Positions 16,401 to 24,312 of a DNA stretch of 48,578 nt are shown here, piece after piece. Position numbers and translations under genes: made by a program. The notes under the pieces were generated by a model. That model saw only the letters and a program-made list of their open reading frames with translations, was not told the origin of the DNA and made no database searches. Source of the DNA: an uncultured Collinsella sp. Its GTDB lineage: Bacteria; Actinomycetota; Coriobacteriia; Coriobacteriales; Coriobacteriaceae. How positions within the stretch are numbered: position 1 is the stretch's first letter; every line of letters starts with the position of its first letter. The DNA is taken from assembly GCA_959604825.1 (NCBI GenBank), contig CAUHCN010000016.1, positions 1 to 48,578 of the forward strand. Reading direction: 5' to 3'.

Positions 16401-18936
16401 ACCCGACGACGGTTCTTGGACGTATATAGAGAATCCTTTTTCGAGTGCTGTTTTAACGACAGAGCAATATTATGTCCGCGCCATGGTGACCACGGACGTC
16501 AACTTCTATGACAAGGATGGCAACGTAAAGCAGGCTGCTACTCGACGCTATGAAAGCAACTTGCTTCAGCAGAAAACGGCGGAAGGTAAAGATCCGACGT
16601 TCCTGTATTGCTATCCGCATCTCTATAAGGATAGGACGGTTAATACAAGGCCCTACGACGGAAAGGATGGTGACGTCAATCCCAGTCTGACACTCGAAGC
16701 CTCTCCGACCGATGCCGACATGGCCGTGCCTGGCTATAAGTTCCTGGGCTGGATTTCGACCGCCGAGGTTCAGAAGGATTCTGACGTCTGGAAGTATATC
16801 TACGACGTCGCCGGCGACTCCTATGTGACGAGTGATCCGGATAAGGCAGAGCCGTATCTGGCGACCGACGAGTCCAAGGTCACCCAGTGGCAGGATGCCT
16901 ATCCCGTCTACGCAAAGTACGACGTCAGCTACACCACCAACCTGCATCGCGCAGGTTTTGAGGGTACGGACAAGGTCAATGTGCCTAGCTACAACATCGC
17001 TCCCGTTATCAACGCGGACACCAATCCTGCTACGGCAACGGTGACCCCTGACGTTACGACGCCGGTTTATAAAGCAGGCGGTGAGCTGTATAAGTTGCAG
17101 AAGGTTGAGATCGAGCTTCCGAACGGCGAGATCAAGACGCTTCCCTACGATGTGGAGCATGGTACTTGCTCTTATCCGGTGGAACCTGGCGGAGCCTATA
17201 CATTCGTGGCGTACTATTCGCCGTTGGCGGTTGTGTACCACCTCAATGCCACGGATGTGGACGGCAAAGTTGCTCAGCAAGACGATATGCTCGGCAACCT
17301 TAATGGCGGCATCCCGAAGCCTACTTATGACGTCAGCACTATCGATGCGGATACAGGCAAGTTCAACGTCTTCGTGGGCTGGACGGAAGCCGAGCCGGCA
17401 CCTGGCAAGGGCTATGTCGCTTGGTCAGAGGGCATCCGTATGGTGAGTGCTTCTACCGTGGTCAAGGCCCCCATGGAGCTGTACCCGGTCTACCGTCCCA
17501 GCCTGGTTACCGTTCAATCGAACATTGACTCTAAACTTGCGAATCCCGATCTTGTCCGTAGCCTCGGCCGCACTGATTCCGGCGACCAGATTTCTCTTGA
17601 GGTCAAGGCCGCCGAGGAGGTTGAGGGCACTGACGGCACCAAGTACGACTTTGTCGGCTGGTCGCGCGATTATGTCAATGACGGGCAGTACACCCTGATG
17701 ACTGACGATGAGAAGTATCCCCTCGAGGGCAGCGAGCCCTTTGAGAGCGTGACCTACACTGCGGTGTACAAGAAGACGCCGCTTAAAGTGCGCTATCACG
17801 ACACCGAAGGCAACGTCATCTACACCGCTACGGTAGACCCGAACGATACGAGTGTTCTGCGTGGCCAGGATGGCAATGCCGGCTTTGTTCAGACAGTTAA
17901 GGTGCCCAAGATGGACGAGAACGGCAACCCGGTCTATGACGACAAGGGTGAACCCGTCATGGAGCCAAAGGAAGTGGCCTACGATCCCGAAGCCTACTCC
18001 GCAATCGTCGCATTCCTGGGCGAGCGAGCGGATAGCAGCTTGAAGGAGTTGTTCTTGGAGTGGCAGTGGGTTAATGGCGACAAAGCTGTGGCGTGGAGCG
18101 ACTTCAAGGGTAAACCGGTTACAGCCAACATGGATTTGTATCCGGTGACGTATAAGGTCGTCGCTAACGACACATCGGACGATGCGAGCCCTAAGAATGT
18201 GACCGGGCAGCTCAAGTGGTTGCTTGATCCCAATGCCGCGAACACGATAGATGACAAGAGCGATAAGGCGCCGTTCAAGGCTTGCTTTGCAAAGCCCTTC
18301 ATGGGCACGCAACTGACGGTGCACGTTGACCGCGTGGGCTATGGTCTTCCTGGCCAGACTCCTGCGCCTGTCAACGGGAAGTATGTCTCGCTTTACAGTT
18401 CGGGTTCAGGCGAGGGCTCGTTTGAGCTGACGAATCGTTTGGACTACAAGCTCACGGGCGACGGCACTCAGAGCGATGGCAATGCGGTGTTCGATTTCGC
18501 CGCTACGCATACGCTCAAGATCGTCAAGCAAACCCAGGATAGCTGGGCGAAGGGCAAGACGTTCCGCTTCAAGGTTTCCCGGGCCGGCATGGACGGCAAC
18601 GCCTTGGAGGAGCGCACGGTTGAGGTAACGGTGTCATCGGATGCGCAGCTGAAGGACGGTTCCGCCTGGTACTCCGGCGCTATCGAGCTTGCGGTCCCGG
18701 CGGGTATCTACACCGTCGAGGAGGATTCAGCGTGGGCATGGCGCTACAGCAGCCAGATCGGCGTCCCTGGCAAGCAGCCGGGCGATAAGGCGCAGGCGAC
18801 TATCTCCGCTGCATCGAGCGCGAACGATGCCACGTTCACCTGCACGAACACGCGTGTGAACGACAAATGGATCGACGGCAGCAATCGTGCCCATAACGTT
18901 TGGAGCAACGGCAACGTAGCAAAGAAGGAGGATTAG
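13441..18936 (+). CDS. Giant secreted adhesin-like protein with GLUG/beta-helix and InlB-type repeats
   Basis: 1831 residues. A classical signal peptide (cleavage near AVHA-ED, residue 34) is followed by a beta-helix-like region (about 90-420) with GLUG-type turns (GFFAETNGATIKNFLV, GGLIVGELDGCTLYNC). A long central part (about 480-1560) has repeated F-x-GW motifs (FMGWFREP, FIGWTTQ, FLGWYEN, FLGWIST, FVGWTEA, FVGWSRD), the mark of Listeria-Bacteroides/InlB-B repeats. A Cna-B-like module (about 1690-1800) with TVEEDS follows. The C-terminus (NGNVAKKED) has no sorting signal or membrane helix. It may be held on the surface by the neighbouring subunits. Part of the gene, about 15990-16700, has clearly lower GC than its flanks. 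RBS GGAGG lies within the previous gene's end. The ligand is unknown. Confidence 0.88.
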   Translation: MKIKNMNRGVLSRLVAVAAIALCCVMALPTAVHAEDVPEAKTEFHIKNEADFLAYVALSRERDTSGWHVYLDNDIVLNDDDMKTIVSHTVKHLSFGNKEHPFKGVFDGQNHTVEGLNYDKDAFDPERDTGFFAETNGATIKNFLVKDANVWADFRGGIIVGKAVNTRFENVMVMESTLHVTCANNALNLITNAGFEGGLIVGELDGCTLYNCEVRGGRAVNNTTSGVQALGGEGLYMAAFAGYVKNSTIEYCRVTPTRKDDGSIAEKGMTDVTNKYDVAIGALGGNNVYASGFVGCMAGDAKIIDCFSTAQCYSYAASYVGVVAVTRAWTGGLAGRILTEKGNELVRSHFAGDLSSRQYNPIAVIPIIQNDVNLGGIAARANKGDATVTECYFKPSVSLNGSSQGNPAKKKIPSFGGDGIIKGDGYGPWDDERYTTRELWEEHDYDFCAGTMRSTANDKALGAPHPNEWAMDYKLKIPVHGQSVKATIDFPGAGTATIEKTKLGKDQATSDPYAFAVSAVLAGTAQGLAQGDTSVTFKQDTSAKPEGLTEANGGYRFMGWFREPGVNVNRIDADNAWFNGKTDADAVKAGKQVQKNEAHEITSSYTADNAKGAEAFKGNDLFIASYEAQVLFYNVKGETLAWQSGEEHDKSTDWYRYGVGLTPAAPADRGTLSASATFIGWTTQPSGEAGMHGGYAAITSPELAELKNAGAFYPAGTEITVLGPTDFYPVYTDYVSNIMTVFEGNEQDATDDQTRRDGVGKTDVKVETAEDGTSAYTVQVLDVSGKAISEEGQLPDGYRFLGWYENKQAADGSPVDVRVSRDPSYKLPGNVDLTVPHTYTARFEYRVDYYIRAFTNSGLTDSKLLCSVWNKYKSPFEENVGATYVRENIVHWGAGTDDSAHVLHDDKNPADKCTTVLSDATRIVAPINAYSHNVRNDTGANTIKDMIADTDFPGAGKLSDEWKASSIKVQFSPAHDRYHFSFWTLERPDDGSWTYIENPFSSAVLTTEQYYVRAMVTTDVNFYDKDGNVKQAATRRYESNLLQQKTAEGKDPTFLYCYPHLYKDRTVNTRPYDGKDGDVNPSLTLEASPTDADMAVPGYKFLGWISTAEVQKDSDVWKYIYDVAGDSYVTSDPDKAEPYLATDESKVTQWQDAYPVYAKYDVSYTTNLHRAGFEGTDKVNVPSYNIAPVINADTNPATATVTPDVTTPVYKAGGELYKLQKVEIELPNGEIKTLPYDVEHGTCSYPVEPGGAYTFVAYYSPLAVVYHLNATDVDGKVAQQDDMLGNLNGGIPKPTYDVSTIDADTGKFNVFVGWTEAEPAPGKGYVAWSEGIRMVSASTVVKAPMELYPVYRPSLVTVQSNIDSKLANPDLVRSLGRTDSGDQISLEVKAAEEVEGTDGTKYDFVGWSRDYVNDGQYTLMTDDEKYPLEGSEPFESVTYTAVYKKTPLKVRYHDTEGNVIYTATVDPNDTSVLRGQDGNAGFVQTVKVPKMDENGNPVYDDKGEPVMEPKEVAYDPEAYSAIVAFLGERADSSLKELFLEWQWVNGDKAVAWSDFKGKPVTANMDLYPVTYKVVANDTSDDASPKNVTGQLKWLLDPNAANTIDDKSDKAPFKACFAKPFMGTQLTVHVDRVGYGLPGQTPAPVNGKYVSLYSSGSGEGSFELTNRLDYKLTGDGTQSDGNAVFDFAATHTLKIVKQTQDSWAKGKTFRFKVSRAGMDGNALEERTVEVTVSSDAQLKDGSAWYSGAIELAVPAGIYTVEEDSAWAWRYSSQIGVPGKQPGDKAQATISAASSANDATFTCTNTRVNDKWIDGSNRAHNVWSNGNVAKKED

Positions 18937-18937
18937 C

Positions 18938-19519
18938 ATGTCCAAGCGCAAGCGCATCATCGCCTTGCTGGTGGGGGTTATCCTCCTGGCCGGTACGGCA
19001 GGCACGTTGGCCTGGCTTTCGGTTACGGGCGTGCTGGTCAACCAGTTCGGCATCGGGTCGGTGACGCCATCGGTTCAGGAAACGCTCAACGGCAAAGTGA
19101 AAAGCGATGTCAAGGCGAAGAACACGGGTACCGCGCCCGCCTATATTCGTGCTGCAGTGGATATCTACTGGCAGGACCAGGATGGCGCACGCCTGTGGGA
19201 TGAGCCGAAGGAGGAGCCGAAGGGTGAGGCGGATTACGAGATTGCGTGGAGCGTGGCTGATGCCTCGGGCGCGAACTCGGCTTATAACTGGGTTAAGGCG
19301 AGCGACGGGTTCTATTACTGGACGTCGCCCGTCGCTCCCGGCGCGGAAACCGGCGTGCTCATTAATAGGGTTACCGAGCTCAAGGCAACCGAAGGTCGCA
19401 ATCTTGTCGTGGATATCTCCACTCAGGCGGTCCAGGCGACGCCCGATGAGGCCGTGCACGACGCATGGGGTTGCTCGGTCGAGAATGACGTGCTGGTGCC
19501 GCCGCATGGAGGTGCGTAA
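18938..19519 (+). CDS. SipW-dependent exported protein, third subunit
   Basis: 193 residues. MSKRKR, a hydrophobic core and G-T-L-A-W-L-S-V-T at 22-30, then N-Q-F-G-I-G-S-V, the same layout as the other two SipW-type subunits. The mature part has VKAKNTGTAPAYIRAAVDIYW, the TasA/CalY-like N-x-G ... P-A-Y-I-R motif, and FYYWTSPVAPG. It starts 1 base after the giant gene's stop, with AAGAAGGAGG at good spacing, and ends 2 bases before the anchored subunit, so it is translationally linked on both sides. Probably a fibre or linker component; this is inference from the family. Confidence 0.82.
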   Translation: MSKRKRIIALLVGVILLAGTAGTLAWLSVTGVLVNQFGIGSVTPSVQETLNGKVKSDVKAKNTGTAPAYIRAAVDIYWQDQDGARLWDEPKEEPKGEADYEIAWSVADASGANSAYNWVKASDGFYYWTSPVAPGAETGVLINRVTELKATEGRNLVVDISTQAVQATPDEAVHDAWGCSVENDVLVPPHGGA

Positions 19520-19521
19520 GT

Positions 19522-20220
19522 ATGGCGTTCCCGATTCGTAAAGGTGTTGCGCGCTCCTTGCGTTGCATGGTCGCGGCCATTTTCTGCGTGGTCGCGCTCG
19601 CTGTTCCCGCCCGTGCGTTTGCCGATACTCCCGCGATTGCCTATGACGGAAATGCGCGTCAGCTGACGGTCTCGGGGGCGACGGACTCCTCGGGGGAGCC
19701 CGATCTGTTTTTGGCCTTTAAAGATCTGATGCCTGGCGATGTGCGTGATCAGCAGATAGAGATTCGTGCCACGGGCGTAAAGTCCCAGGTGCGCGTGTTT
19801 GTGCGTGCCGTTGTCGATCACGAGACGGCACGCCTGCTGTCGCCCATTACCCTAACGGCGTCGGCGGGCGATGGCTCTGCAGGTTGGCTCCAGACAGGAA
19901 CACCGGGCAGCGCGTTCGCTTATCCCACGCAAATCGCCACGTTTACGAGCGATGGCAGCACGGTGCTTAATTTGCAGCTAAACGTTCCGACATCGGTGGG
20001 CAACGAGGTTGCCGACGCAAACAAGACCATTCGCTGGGAGATTACCGCCGAGGACGATGGCGAGAAGATTCCCGTGCAGTCTGCTGACAGCAAGAAGCCC
20101 GGCTTGCTTGGTCTGGCGGCAACGGGCGACAACACGCTCACGTTGCTTTTGGTGTTGCTGACACTTGCAATCATCGCATTTATAGCCGCACTTCTTTTGT
20201 CCCGGAGGGATAAGCGCTAG
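19522..20220 (+). CDS. Anchored surface subunit with LAATG-D sorting-like signal
   Basis: 232 residues. A Sec signal peptide (cleavage near AFA-DT, residue 34), a beta-rich mature domain with LMPGDVRDQQIEI and VRVFVRAV (like pilin-associated TasA-like folds), then LAATGD at about 197-202, a hydrophobic helix and the tail RRDKR. The C-terminus resembles a sorting signal (L-x-x-T-G) like the MPDTG and LANTG of the two other surface proteins in this window. As the only anchored product of the operon it is the best candidate for the base that holds the other subunits on the wall. RBS GGAGGT. Last gene of the operon; a structured element follows 20 bases after the stop. Confidence 0.82.
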   Translation: MAFPIRKGVARSLRCMVAAIFCVVALAVPARAFADTPAIAYDGNARQLTVSGATDSSGEPDLFLAFKDLMPGDVRDQQIEIRATGVKSQVRVFVRAVVDHETARLLSPITLTASAGDGSAGWLQTGTPGSAFAYPTQIATFTSDGSTVLNLQLNVPTSVGNEVADANKTIRWEITAEDDGEKIPVQSADSKKPGLLGLAATGDNTLTLLLVLLTLAIIAFIAALLLSRRDKR

Positions 20221-20240
20221 GTTCATCTTCTAAACGCAAC

Positions 20241-20365
20241 GCCCTCCCGGGCGGCGGGCACGAAGTTCCCTGCTCTACAGTCCTGCGCAAGACGAAGGCC
20301 ACATTAAGTGGCCTTCTTTGCGTGCGGAACTCGCGATGAACTTCGAGCCCGCCGCTCGGGAGGGC
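20241..20365 (+). ncRNA. Structured 3' element A (conserved core, paired outer arms)
   Basis: Outer arms 20241-20268 and 20338-20365 pair over 28 bp with one wobble and one mismatch. The 69-base core contains a 9-bp hairpin (GAAGGCCAC / GTGGCCTTC) enclosed by GCGCAA / TTGCGT. A second copy of the core, about 95% identical, lies at 20775-20904 on the other strand with arms of different sequence that pair perfectly. It begins 20 bases after the operon's last stop. It may be an RNA structure, a terminator or a mobile palindrome; typed as ncRNA on structure only. Confidence 0.5.
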
Positions 20366-20393
20366 GCCCCTTTATTGACGGAAGGCCTAATAA

Positions 20394-20688
20394 GCGGATA
20401 TTCCATGCCCGGATGTATTCAGAGCGGGACGGGCTTTCCGGATGGGCGGTGTTTCGGAAAGTGTGTCCCAGAATCGGCGCTCAGAGTGGTCCCCACTTTC
20501 CGGTTGATGTCTTGTCCGGAAACTATGTCCCGGAATTAAGGCTTGGAATGGGATGCACTTTCCGGTTGAGAGCCTTAGCGGAAAGTGCGACCCGGAATTT
20601 ACTCTTGAAGTGGGATGCGCTTTCCCAACAGGCCCTCAAGCGGAAACTGCGTCCCATTCCGAAGGCAGATTCCGGGACACACTTTCCG
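20394..20688. repeat. Array 2 of the 62-bp hairpin repeat, five units
   Basis: Four clear units start at 20454, 20516, 20578 and 20640, exactly 62 bp apart; a degenerate fifth covers 20394-20440. Each unit is an imperfect palindrome (CGGAAA.TG.GTCCC ... GGGATGC.CTTTCC) of about 48 bp with a 13-base spacer (GTTGATGTCTTGT, GTTGAGAGCCTTA, CAACAGGCCCTCA). Same family as 10804-10975. Confidence 0.87.
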
Positions 20689-20696
20689 AATACAAA

Positions 20697-20719
20697 GAAG
20701 GCCACTTAATGTGGCCTTC
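20697..20719. repeat. Short palindrome matching the hairpin of elements A and B
   Basis: GAAGGCCAC, 5-base loop, GTGGCCTTC. This is the reverse complement of the inner hairpin of element A, standing alone between array 2 and element B. Confidence 0.75.
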
Positions 20720-20774
20720 AACTTATATATGTTCAGCGGATACCCCCATGACAAGCCGTGCTCCAACAACAAGG

Positions 20775-20904
20775 CGTCTGTCCGGGCGGAGGCATATAAG
20801 GTTCATCGCGAGTTCCGCACGCAAAGGAGGCCACTTAATGTGGCCTCCGTCTTGCGCAGGACTGTCCGAGCAGGGAACCTTATATGCCTCCGCCCGGACA
20901 GACG
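20775..20904 (-). ncRNA. Structured 3' element B, inverted partner of element A
   Basis: Outer arms 20775-20804 and 20875-20904 are perfect 30-bp reverse complements. The 70-base core read on the minus strand matches element A almost base for base, including one compensating pair change in the inner hairpin (A-T in A, G-C in B). It starts 20 bases after the stop of the minus-strand LtaS-like gene, the same distance as element A from its gene. Confidence 0.5.
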
Positions 20905-20924
20905 TTTCAGTTATGAGCGACCCG

Positions 20925-23225
20925 CTACTTGATCTTCGTCGTGCCCGGTGCCAGGTTGGGGTCGGTCTCGTTGGCCTCGGTCTGGAAGTGCTCGGTATAC
21001 ACGTTCTTGCCGTCGCGGAACATCTCGTAATACTGCATCTTGGCGTAATCCTCGCGCGCCTTGGTGGCGGCTGCGGCAGCGGCGTCGTCACCGGTGACGT
21101 TGGAGGAGAGCGCCCAGCGCAGGCTGGCGTCCTCGTAGCCGACCGAGTTGATGGCGGGCAGCGACTTGCGCAGCGTCATGTGCGCCTTCTGGTAGTCGGA
21201 CAGCGGTGCGCCGATCAACTGCATAAGCTGCGTGGACAGGTAGTTGGTGGACAAGTCGTCGACCTCGCTTGTCTGGTCGCAGCCGGCAACGTCGTAGTTG
21301 GCCCAGATGATGTAGTCGGTCTGCCACAGACGCTCCTGGTGCGTGGCGTCGTCCTCGTTGGTAAACCACTTGTCATTGAACTTGGACGGGAAGAACGGCT
21401 GATGGTCGCCCCAGAACACCACGACCACCTTGCGGTCGAGCTTGCTTAAGGCGTTAAGGAAGTAGCGCAGCGCCTGATCAGACTGCTCGATGCACGAGAC
21501 GTACTCGTCAACATCGGAGAGCGTGCCGTCCTCGACGGTCTTAGCGTCCAGGTCGGTCGTGTCGATGTTCAGGTGCATCTGCTTGTCGACCGGCAGCAGA
21601 CCCGTGTCGTAGCCCGAGTGGTTCTGCATGGTCACATCGAAGATAAACTGCGGATCGGCGTTCTGGTCGAGCAGCTCAAGAATCTTGTCGTAGGTTGCCT
21701 GGTCGGTCACCATGCCGCGCAGGGTATCGGCGCCTTGGAAATCGTTGATGGACAGGAACTGGTCAAAGCCAAAGTCCTTGTAGACGTTCTCGCGGTTCCA
21801 GTTGGTCGCGTGGTTGGGGTGCATGGCCGTGGTGGAATATCCGAGCGATTTGAACTGCTCTGCCAGGTTCCCGGTCGTCTCCATGTTGTAGATGGTGTAG
21901 GGGTACACGCCCGAGCCCAGGTTGGCCATGGAGTTGCCGGTCATAAACTCAAACTCGGTATTGGCGGTACCGCCGCCGTAGGCGCTCACATAGAGCTTGC
22001 CGCGGCTGAGGCAGTTGGACAGGTTCTTAAAGTACTGCGGGCCCTCGTAGCCGGCGCGCATGTTCTGGTAGATGGACAGATCCGAGAAGGTCTCGTTCAT
22101 GATGGCGATGACCGTGGGCTTCTCGCTGTCGAATTGCTCCTTTGCGGCGGTGCGCTCGTCACTCTTGGCGGCATCGGACTTGTCGTAGGCCTTGGCGTAC
22201 TTTTTGAGCGTGGCCTTGGCGTCGTCGACGGAGTAGTCGGCGGGTTTGGGCGGCTTGATGGACTGTGCTGCACTAATAAAGGCAGGTAGATAGCCCTCGC
22301 GCCAGTAGCTCTCGAGCGGGCGCCAGGTGTAGACGGTGATGCCGAGGGTGTTGTAGTAGTCGATGAGCGTGACATGCGCGGTCACGCCGCCCAGGCACAG
22401 CACCGCCACGAGCAGGTTGATGAGCAGCATGCGCTTGGCGTTGGCGGCACCCTTTTGACGGTGCGGTGCCACCAGGCCGGCGTACTCGCATAGCAGCATG
22501 GCGATGGCGGTAAAGCCCATGGACAGCACGCAGAACAGCGAGATCGAGAAGGTGTAGCCGTTGCCGGCGACTGCGGCGGCGGTGGAGATGGCCGAAAGGT
22601 CGCCCGGCTGGATGGGCATGGATTTAAACGTGATGACAAAGAACTCGGCAATGCCCAGGACAAAGAGGGCAAAGGCCAGGACCGCGGGAGCCGCGCCGTG
22701 GCGCTGGAACAGGAAGAACAGGCCGACTATGAGCGTGGTGATGATGGCCCACTCGAGCAGGATGCACAGGGGGTAGACCCAGGTAAAGTCGTGGTTGGAC
22801 GAGACCTCCATGCCCAGCAGCGCAAAGACGCCGGCGAGCAGCAGGCACAGGACGGCGGCGACGAGCGATTTGCCCACAAAGGCGCCGCGCAGACGGGCGA
22901 GCTTGCCGGTGGGAGCGGGGGCGTCGGGCGCGGCGAACGCAAAGACGCGCGGGGCGATGCGGTCGCGGGCGATGCTGGCCCAAGCGCAGCCGGTGAGGAT
23001 GGCGTTGGTCAGGATGAGCATCACAAAGGCGAGCGGCTCGTTTTGGGCGACGAGGCCAATAGCGCCCCAGACGGTCAAAAAGAGCTGGAACAGGCCGAAG
23101 GCGACGCTCCACCCAAGAGCGCTTTTAGCAACGGTGCCCGACTTTGCGCAAATGGCCTTGGCCTCGCGCAAGACAAGGTAGACGGTCGCCGCAAGACCGA
23201 CGAGCGAGATGGCGGCAGCGAACAT
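20925..23225 (-). CDS. LtaS/MdoB-like phosphoglycerol transferase (sulfatase fold)
   Basis: 766 residues. An N-terminal half with several membrane helices (about 5-330) precedes an extracellular sulfatase-fold domain. Catalytic features: NETFSD (metal site), YGGGTANTEFEF with the likely Thr nucleophile, and FWGDHQP (metal-binding Asp-His). These match enzymes that move phosphoglycerol onto lipoteichoic-acid-like or glycan polymers outside the membrane. The start is placed at ATG 23225, which has GAGGAG at 8 bases; a GTG 15 bases earlier would overlap that site. It is monocistronic on the minus strand with element B as its 3' end. The polymer it builds is not known here. Confidence 0.88.
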   Translation of the reverse strand: MFAAAISLVGLAATVYLVLREAKAICAKSGTVAKSALGWSVAFGLFQLFLTVWGAIGLVAQNEPLAFVMLILTNAILTGCAWASIARDRIAPRVFAFAAPDAPAPTGKLARLRGAFVGKSLVAAVLCLLLAGVFALLGMEVSSNHDFTWVYPLCILLEWAIITTLIVGLFFLFQRHGAAPAVLAFALFVLGIAEFFVITFKSMPIQPGDLSAISTAAAVAGNGYTFSISLFCVLSMGFTAIAMLLCEYAGLVAPHRQKGAANAKRMLLINLLVAVLCLGGVTAHVTLIDYYNTLGITVYTWRPLESYWREGYLPAFISAAQSIKPPKPADYSVDDAKATLKKYAKAYDKSDAAKSDERTAAKEQFDSEKPTVIAIMNETFSDLSIYQNMRAGYEGPQYFKNLSNCLSRGKLYVSAYGGGTANTEFEFMTGNSMANLGSGVYPYTIYNMETTGNLAEQFKSLGYSTTAMHPNHATNWNRENVYKDFGFDQFLSINDFQGADTLRGMVTDQATYDKILELLDQNADPQFIFDVTMQNHSGYDTGLLPVDKQMHLNIDTTDLDAKTVEDGTLSDVDEYVSCIEQSDQALRYFLNALSKLDRKVVVVFWGDHQPFFPSKFNDKWFTNEDDATHQERLWQTDYIIWANYDVAGCDQTSEVDDLSTNYLSTQLMQLIGAPLSDYQKAHMTLRKSLPAINSVGYEDASLRWALSSNVTGDDAAAAAATKAREDYAKMQYYEMFRDGKNVYTEHFQTEANETDPNLAPGTTKIK

Positions 23226-23438
23226 GCTGAGACTCCTCACAAACTAAAACCTACGAAAGCGGGGATTTACCCGATTGTTACCAAGATATGCGCAGCGATT
23301 GGTGGCTGCGCACAACAACCAGCCATATTAACGCGCGCGTGTGACGGTGTGGCGCAATGTAGTGGCGACCTGCGCGATAATGGACGGGAATTACACGGAA
23401 ACGTAAAGGCTTCTTAAAGAAATGGCGAGGGTAGGGCG

Positions 23439-24311
23439 ATGAGCGAGCAGGTTTGCGAGGCGGACATGGGCGGCGACGGAGCTGCGGGCGTGGATACGTA
23501 CGGCTATCCGGTCGAGACTACGGGCAACGCGGTACTGGACATTTTGGAGCACCGTTCCTCCACGCGTGCCTTCGCGCGTGATGACGACGACCGTCCCGTA
23601 GCGGTGACCGATGAGCAGCGGGCGGCGATCCTGCATGCGGCGAGTCGCGCACCGTCGGCGGGTGCCATGATGATGTATTCCATCGTGAGCATTCGCGAGC
23701 AGGCTACGCTGGACCGCCTGGCCGACCTGTGCGATCATCAGCCCATGATCGCCAAGGCGCCCTGGGCACTCATATTTGTAGTCGACTATGCCAAGTGGAT
23801 CGATCTGTTTGAGCATGTGGGTTGCTTTGAGCCCGAGTTTGTCGAGCGCACGGGCAAGGCACCTCGCCGCGCGCCGGGTTTGGGCGACTTTGCCATCGCG
23901 GCCCAGGACGCCGTGATCGCCGCCCAAAACGCCGTGGTTGCCGCCGAGGCCCTGGGGCTGGGGAGCTGCTATATCGGCGATATCGTCGAGAACGCCGAGG
24001 AAGTTGCCGCACTGCTGGACTTGCCTGCCTATACCATGCCGCTGTCGATGCTCATCATCGGCACGCCCCGTAAGGAGCGCCCGGCAATCGCGCATCCCGT
24101 GGTGAACCTGGTGCACGAGGAGCGTTATTGTCGCGCCGACGCCGCGACGATGGATGCGCAGGTGGCCGAGATGGATGCGATGTTTCGCCCGCACGCCCGC
24201 GAGGTGGGCGAGCGCGTGGTGGATATCTACACACGCAAGCACACCAGTCCCTTTATGACCGAGATGAGCCGCTCCATGGAGTGGTGGTTCAAAAACTGGC
24301 TCGGCAAATGA
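23439..24311 (+). CDS. Nitroreductase-family flavoprotein
   Basis: 290 residues. An N-terminal extension of about 35 residues precedes the nitroreductase start HRSSTRAF (FMN phosphate contact). RAPSAGAMMMYSI matches the second FMN-binding segment and EALGLGSCYIGDI the classical third. An unusual C-terminal part (about 215-290) carries HEERY and a Trp-rich end (MEWWFKNW). Likely an FMN-dependent NAD(P)H oxidoreductase acting on quinones or nitro compounds; the substrate is unknown. RBS GAGGG. Divergent from the LtaS-like gene over about 210 bases, where I see no clear promoter. A perfect hairpin (24313-24346) starts 1 base after the stop. Confidence 0.88.
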   Translation: MSEQVCEADMGGDGAAGVDTYGYPVETTGNAVLDILEHRSSTRAFARDDDDRPVAVTDEQRAAILHAASRAPSAGAMMMYSIVSIREQATLDRLADLCDHQPMIAKAPWALIFVVDYAKWIDLFEHVGCFEPEFVERTGKAPRRAPGLGDFAIAAQDAVIAAQNAVVAAEALGLGSCYIGDIVENAEEVAALLDLPAYTMPLSMLIIGTPRKERPAIAHPVVNLVHEERYCRADAATMDAQVAEMDAMFRPHAREVGERVVDIYTRKHTSPFMTEMSRSMEWWFKNWLGK

Positions 24312-24312
24312 C

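Noticed and set aside
20308..20932. Several short frames over the 62-bp array and elements A and B
   Set aside because: They read through palindromic repeats, contain repeated peptide copies of the same DNA unit, and lack ribosome sites.
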